A DNA stretch of 64,000 bases from Nansenia antarctica (lineage: Eukaryota; Chordata; Actinopteri; Argentiniformes; Microstomatidae), in contig OZ022339.1 in assembly GCA_963989245.1 (NCBI GenBank), positions 14,221,744 to 14,285,743 on the forward strand, read 5' to 3'. The translations under genes and the position numbers were made by a program. Below, in pieces: positions 59,054-64,000 of this stretch (positions within the stretch are counted from its first letter, which is position 1; each line of letters starts with the position of its first letter). Under the pieces are notes generated by a model. That model was given only the letters and a program-made list of their open reading frames with translations, did not search any database and was not told where the DNA came from.

Positions 59054-61490
59054 CTGAAAGCGGAGGGAAGGTTGTTAGTTAGTCAAGTGTCACCACCGGT
59101 TCTGAGAATCTCTTTCATATTCAAGCAAAATTGGTATTGTAACGAAATAATCGGAATCGAATCGGGACCTTGTGAATCGGAATCGAATCGTTTTGGGAAA
59201 TCAGTGGCGATACCCAGCCCTAGTCTTGAACAAACAAAGCAAACCATTTAGACTGTTGAGGAAGTGCAATATCGACTGTATACAGTACCTCCAGATGCCT
59301 CTCACTGTGTCAGACCCCAGTGTTCACACAGACTGTGCTAAAGTAATGTGACCTACTTTCTCTCTGTCCAAAACACTGAATAATTGATTTATTTTGGAGA
59401 GGAAGGACCCAGTCTGCTCTCTGTACAGTGAGGGGCGAGTCTTGGGGTGCACTGTCTCCCCATTACCTCCGCCTCTGGGAGCTCAACAACAGCTTGAACT
59501 CATAGTAGGGGAGGACATTCCTTTAAGCTTGGAGCATTGACAAACGATGTGGAGAATCACATATGAAGTGTCCAAATTGAAAACCTTTTATGTTTTATTT
59601 AGATCTGCGGTGAGATAGATGATGTTTTCTTTTTAAAGAAAGACCTCGTCCAAGACAGCAGCGGGGACAATGATCCTCAAGAAGATACAATGTCGCCGCA
59701 AATCAGGAGAGCTCATTTTCAGGTGAAGCTAATTAGGTACGTCTGAGTATCTTAAATCCTTCTTTTGAGAACTTCGAGAAGAGAGAAAATAAATCATCAG
59801 ACAAGGGTTTTCTATAGACAGACACCTCTCCTGAGTTTTGGAAGGTGGGGCTCTGAATGATGGTGGAAACTGTGCTACCTAGAATGTAAATAAATCTCTA
59901 TAGCTACAGTCATGCAGACAGCCAACATCGGCAAGCCTCTAGATGTTAGAACAAAAGACGATATAACGATCTCCTGCTTGTGCATGCCTTTCCCCATCTG
60001 CCTATAAGACTTGGAGGACAATAGTCTTCCAGCAGGCAAGGGAGTTGTGTTATTGAAGTCACACAAACACAATGATGTCTTCTAATTGAGGGGCACAGTA
60101 AAATGAGTGAAAGAACAGTGGTAGCCACATCACCTGAACAGGAATCTACTCACTGAGGTGCTGGATGATGTGGTCTATGGTGGGCTTGAAGAGGGCGTTC
60201 ATGGCGTCTGGGTTCATTCTGAGCATGCCCTGGGAGGACCACTTGACAAAGTCCACACTACAGAGGAAGAGAAGGAAGGAGACGTCAGGCTCAGAACCAC
60301 CATCACACCTGGGGAGCCTAACCTTGACCCTTACCTCCACCCTAAACCTAAACTCTAACCCCAACCCTAAACCCTAACCCTATCTTATACTCTAACCCCA
60401 ACCTAACCATAAACCCAACCCTACAGCTAACCCTAACCCTAACCTTAACCCTAACACCAGGGAAGACTCTAATCTTAACCGTAACCCTAACCTTAACCTT
60501 TCCCTCACAGTTTTAAATCTGAACTTCAATGAGATACGTCAGTCAGGGCATCTCACTTCGCATTTACATCTCTTTACATTTTGTTATTATGTGCATATGA
60601 ATAATGTGTGATGCAGTATGAAAATATATAAATGTAATTCAATTAGTATAATGGGTGTCACATAAATAATATCATCTTTTGTTCATTTTCATTGTATTGA
60701 ACATCTTGGTTTAATCTGCGCAGAAATGTACTATGCTGTTTCTTACATGCAAGCATCTTGTAAGCATCTATTGCATATGTGTGTGAGTGTGTGCGTGCAT
60801 GCGTTTGCCAGATAATAGCAGTGACCGCTCTCTATCATACAGGGCTTCCCAGCACATTAAGACAGACTACAGTTTACTGTTAAGAGTCAAAGGGCCCAGA
60901 GGATCACTGCAGGCTCCGGTTTCTACCATACGAATGTCTTAGCCTGCCCCAGGACTGTGCAGGACATAACAATCAATATTCCGGCAACACAGTACCGTTA
61001 ATAGCCAGGCCAATGTGTAATAAAAGTGACTGAGAGTCTATATCACTGGGACGAAGAAATAATATCGTATTTTAAACATTGTGAGTCATCCTCGGTGAGC
61101 TCATGACAAGAGCAGTGAAATGGTCAGAAATGGCCTCTTTATAATATATACGCCTACACAATACAATTTACTATCCAGAACACCGAACTATTGTGTGTAC
61201 TCAGCAAAGGAGGACTCAGACCGATGTCTTCTCTGAGGTTATTTAAGATGAGTCAAGGGAATACGTCGTCAGCTAAGAAGACCGTGTAGACAGCAGGCTC
61301 TTGATGAGCTGACTGCACTTTAAGAGGGCCAGACGGGAGGTGAATTCCCTTACTGGCTTACCTGGCAGTCTATGCATGGATATACATGGATATACGGCCG
61401 TGGTCAATTAATTCAGTGGAAAACAAAGGATACAAAGGCAGGCAGGCATGCAAACACACACACACCCCCACACACTCACACTCACACTCA

Positions 61491-61543
<53 letters not shown>

Positions 61544-62365
61544 CCACACACACACACACACACACACATTCACACTCACACTCACACTCACACACACACT
61601 CACACTCACACCCACACTCACACACAACCACTCACACTCACACCCACACTCACACACAACCACCCACACCCACACTGTACTGTCCAGTTAGGATGGGGTG
61701 TGTTCATTGTGCATGTTTCAGCCTATAAAATGGGACAAATGTGAAATGTTATTTTGAATGTTATTTAAGTAATTATTAGTTATTATTAATTATTAGATAC
61801 TTGTAACATTATTTTGAGTTATGCCTCATAACTGCGTGGGAATTGTTTGATTATATAGATCAGGTATGCGTAGGGATATTGGGGGCTGTGATTAGGTTAG
61901 GTGCTTAAATAGTGGGAGACCGTGCGTAGGGATTCATTGTGTGATGCCAGGACGCGAGGGATGCCACGGTTAGTGTGTTTGATGCGTGCTTTGTGTAACA
62001 TTTTATGCTTTGTTTTAGTCTTTGAATGTGTCAGAGCTGTGTATTCATGTATGTTTTGTTGTCTGCATTCGCAGGTTTTACAATCTATTCAATTTTCATA
62101 AAGAATAAGAAAAACGAGTTGAATGGTATCCGTGTCCCTCAGTCCAGCCTTTCTGTCGGCGTTAGTAGACAGAACACACACACACTCACCCCCACACCCA
62201 CACCCACACCCACACCCACACTCACACTCACACTCACACTCACACTCACACTCACACTCACACTCACACTCACACTCACACTCACACTCACACTCACACC
62301 CACACTCACTCACACTCACGCTCACACACTCACACTCACACTCACACTCACACTCACACTCACAC

Positions 62366-62400
<35 letters not shown>

Positions 62401-62678
62401 CACACACGCACACACTCACTTGCTCTTGCGCAGGGCGTGCTCCACACTGTGACCTCTGAACTTCTTGTAGTAGTCGATGAAGGAGAAGGGCAGGTTGATG
62501 TTGAGGGGGTTCGACCTATCGGGGGCGGCGGCCCGTTTCCGGGATTCGAACGCGATCATCAGGTCCACCCAGGCCGCCGGCCGCTTGATCTTGAACTGGT
62601 CGATGAAGTCGGGGCCGAATATCTTACACAGGAGCTTCTCGAACTCGTAGTCGATGCCGATAGAGCCGTAGGGACCGC
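58422..62678 (-). CDS. hspa12a: hspa12a-like, atypical Hsp70 family member (3' part, 3 exons)
   Basis: HSPA12 proteins are distant Hsp70 relatives with an actin-like ATPase fold and no conventional substrate-binding domain. Joining 62678-62420, 60257-60154 and 59053-58422 gives 331 residues that end ASIDFLSQ and stop (TAG 58424-58422). It has GPYGSIGIDYEFEKLL, FKIKRPAAWVDLMIAFESRK, LPFSFIDYYKKFRGHSVEHA, KSNVDFVKWSSQGMLRM, the adenosine-type motif FLFLVGGFAESPLLQQAV, and DVGLTILKGAVLFG. IKRPAAWVDLMIAFESRKRA, FIDYYKKFRGHSVEHALRKS, FGLDPSIIKVRR and YTPAKPSQ favour HSPA12A over HSPA12B; only the ending IDFLSQ is 12B-like. About half of the usual 670-690 residues is present; upstream exons lie beyond 64000. 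Third positions are very G/C-rich. Splice sites are canonical. Confidence 0.93.
59060..60153 (-). other. hspa12a-like intron with hAT-type end
   Basis: 59115-59222 ends GGCGATACCCAGCCCTAG, the usual terminus of a fish hAT family (TAGGGCTGGGTATCG inverted), with repeated GGAATCGAATCG. No partner end is seen. The rest is unique. Confidence 0.5.
60154..60257 (-). CDS. hspa12a: hspa12a-like penultimate exon
   Basis: The acceptor is CTCTGTAG|T and the donor is CTCA|GTGAGT. 104 bases encode (N)VDFVKWSSQGMLRMNPDAM, NALFKPTIDHIIQHL. Phases agree with both neighbours. Confidence 0.95.
60345..60510. repeat. Degenerate CCCTAA-like (interstitial telomere-type) repeat
   Basis: CTAACCCTAACC-type units with many variants (CCTAAACTCTAACCCCAACC) over about 165 bases in the hspa12a intron. 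Confidence 0.8.
61452..61678. repeat. CA/CACTCA microsatellite
   Basis: CA, CACTCA and CACCCA units; reading frames are artefacts. Confidence 0.95.
62176..62416. repeat. (CACTCA)n microsatellite touching a splice donor
   Basis: CACCCA, CACTCA and CA units over 240 bases. The array abuts the hspa12a donor (donor GT at 62419-62418 on the - strand), so the intron starts with repeated TGAGTG. Confidence 0.95.
62420..62678 (-). CDS. hspa12a: hspa12a-like exon, third from the 3' end
   Basis: The acceptor is CCCTCCATAG|GC and the donor is AGCAA|GTGAGTG. 259 bases encode (G)GPYGSIGIDYEFEKLLCKIF then PDFIDQFKIKRPAAWVDLMI to LRKS(N). It begins in phase 1 and ends in phase 2, in register with the next exon. 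Confidence 0.95.
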
Positions 62679-62770
62679 CTATGGAGGGGGAAATGACTGT
62701 CGGTCAATAACAGCTCAAATGTCCCTGTGTCGGGGTGTCTACAGTCACACAGAGCCATGTATAGGCTACT

Positions 62771-62860
62771 CCAGGGGGGTATTCCATCAAAGGCGAGACT
62801 GGATAAGCCTGGATTAAGCCTGGATTTTGCTTTAGTAACGTTGATGGAATACCCCCCTGG
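62771..62860. mobile_element. 90-bp palindromic MITE
   Basis: Perfect 20-bp arms CCAGGGGGGTATTCCATCAA at 62771-62790 and inverse at 62841-62860, with internal AAGCCTGGATTAAGCCTGGA. It is about 100 bases upstream of the hspa12a exon at 62678. Confidence 0.85.
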
Positions 62861-64000
62861 ACAGAAGAAGACCAGGTTAAATGGAGAGTCTCCATTAATA
62901 AGGGTGCTGTTTAGTAAATGAAGCTTAAGCTGGGTGAAAATACAACATCCTGTAGTAGTAGCATGATGTAGCTACGTATAATGAAAGAAATAGATGTGAT
63001 TGTGTTTGTGTGATAGTAGTAGGGATGGGACAGAATAATCGATTATTCGAATAATCGTTCCTACGGGTCAAAATTAGGAAACTGACTATTTGTTGTTGTT
63101 TTTGCATGAATCATGCACAGAAAAAAATATACACAACCACAATATTAACAGAGCTGCCAAGTCTCACGCAATCACAGTGAGACTCACGCATTTCAACCAG
63201 TTCTCACGCTCTCACGCCGCATCTCTATTTCTCACGGCGAGAAATAACAATTTGTTTTACGGGACTTTTATTTTTGAAATTCCTTGAAAGAAAGCTACCG
63301 GACATGAGTTTCGTGGCATCTTTCTGCACGCGCGTTAACTTGAGTCTGCAATCGAAGCGGCAGGCGAGCGCTGATGGAAGAACCTGTGTTCACGCGAGCT
63401 GCAAGAACGTAGCAAGCAGTGTTGCCAGAGTGGGCTACTTTTGGTCACCCTGGACGGGTGGATTCGGCAGCTTTTAGACCGGTTGGGCTGGACATTGTCA
63501 ATTCCGTCTGGCAACCGTGGTAGCAAAATATGTGCATACATTACAACATCGTATCTGGTAGCCTACTGGACTGGGTTGCACCAATTTGGCGTAAGTCATT
63601 ACTAAATGCAGGCATTTAGTAGTTACTAAACCCCTAGTTGTTACTAGCTAGTTTCAAACTAGTTGTTTACTCATTTCGGTTGCACCACGCCAATCTTTTG
63701 CCAATCTTAGCTAGTAAATACTCAGTTTTGGTAACTGTTTTTTGTTTCTCTACTGTAACATAACCAGGTACATTAATAATAATAATAATAAATAGTAATT
63801 GCAATTTACAATACAAATACAACAATTGGGGGTCCCTCAAAAAAAAGTGTCCGCGCTACGCGCGCACAAGATCAACCACCAAGGCCTCATTCTGACCCAG
63901 GAAAAACCCTGGTATGTAGCCTACTGTATAACATGATAGCCATCTATGAGCAATGCACTGTATATAAGATGATGACCAAGGGTCTTTCTGCTGCTGACCA
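62861..64000. other. hspa12a intron or upstream DNA with repeat fragments
   Basis: 63022-63060 resembles a hAT end (TAGGGATGGGACAGAATAAT with ATCGATTATTCGAATAATCG). An AAT run occurs at 63774-63792. Weak inverted similarity exists between 63572-63600 and 63680-63710 (GGTTGCACCA). No hspa12a exon was found here. Confidence 0.4.

Larger units (their letters stand above)
60258..62419 (-). other. hspa12a-like intron
   Basis: Contains the degenerate telomere-like tract and two CA/CACTCA microsatellites. The rest is AT-rich and without recognised elements. The + strand open frame 62026-62817 mixes repeat and antisense exon and is not a gene. Confidence 0.7.

Noticed and set aside
58641..59082. + strand frames of 81-138 residues over the hspa12a exon
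   Set aside because: Antisense shadows of the HSPA12 coding frame.
62026..62817. 263-residue + strand open frame
   Set aside because: Runs through a CACTCA microsatellite and then antisense to an hspa12a exon; no domain.

Overview
This window looks like a vertebrate, specifically teleost fish, nuclear genome segment. Genes are split by GT-AG introns, dinucleotide tracts (GT/CA, CT/GA) are long and frequent, and the repeats are typical of fish: Tc1-like, hAT, Harbinger-like and IS630-like DNA transposons, L2- and L1-like LINEs, tRNA-derived SINEs and a V-SINE. The Pitx3 protein it encodes reads almost like zebrafish Pitx3 as I remember it. I cannot name the species.

Genes. (1) pitx3 lies complete (coding part) on the + strand in three coding exons, 2389-2497, 6319-6524 and 13776-14342. 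It predicts a 293-residue paired-type/K50 homeodomain transcription factor with a C-terminal OAR motif. (2) The 3' end of an Hsp70-like HSPA12 gene, best matched to hspa12a, lies on the - strand in three exons (62678-62420, 60257-60154, 59053-58422). Its 5' exons are beyond the right edge. (3) Between them, 28915-30248 (+) holds seven short, cleanly spliceable exons of an unnamed gene. Its fourth to seventeenth residue block carries the Gln-x5-Cys core of a Ulp1/SENP-type (C48) cysteine protease. This gene sits inside a 5.8-kb hAT-type element with a perfect 8-bp target-site duplication.

Layout. 1-2388: upstream/5' intron of pitx3. 2389-15335: pitx3; its first intron carries a MITE and a fold-back Tc1, and its second carries a 40-bp minisatellite (20 copies) followed by a Harbinger-like element that contains a hAT, an L2 tail and a SINE. 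16.7-19.2 kb: a Tc1 element split by an L1-like LINE. 20.9-26.0 kb: simple repeats and a 25-28-bp minisatellite split by a hAT insertion. 26.4-33.6 kb: nested inverted-repeat elements holding the protease-like gene and two inverted LINE fragments. 34-41 kb: simple repeats, a minisatellite in two separated arrays, a decayed IS630-type transposase gene interrupted by L2 and SINE insertions, LINE RT fragments and a V-SINE. 42.5-50.8 kb: a Tc1 element blown apart by a second Tc1, an inverted L2 pair and a 2.6-kb minisatellite that appears to have been seeded by L2 sequence. 50.8-58.3 kb: mostly unique sequence with three MITEs and LINE tails. 58.4-62.7 kb: hspa12a 3' exons. 62.7-64 kb: repeats.

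pitx3 and hspa12a have no visible functional link; they are convergent neighbours. Most of the remaining sequence is mobile DNA, and the nesting order gives a relative history of insertions.
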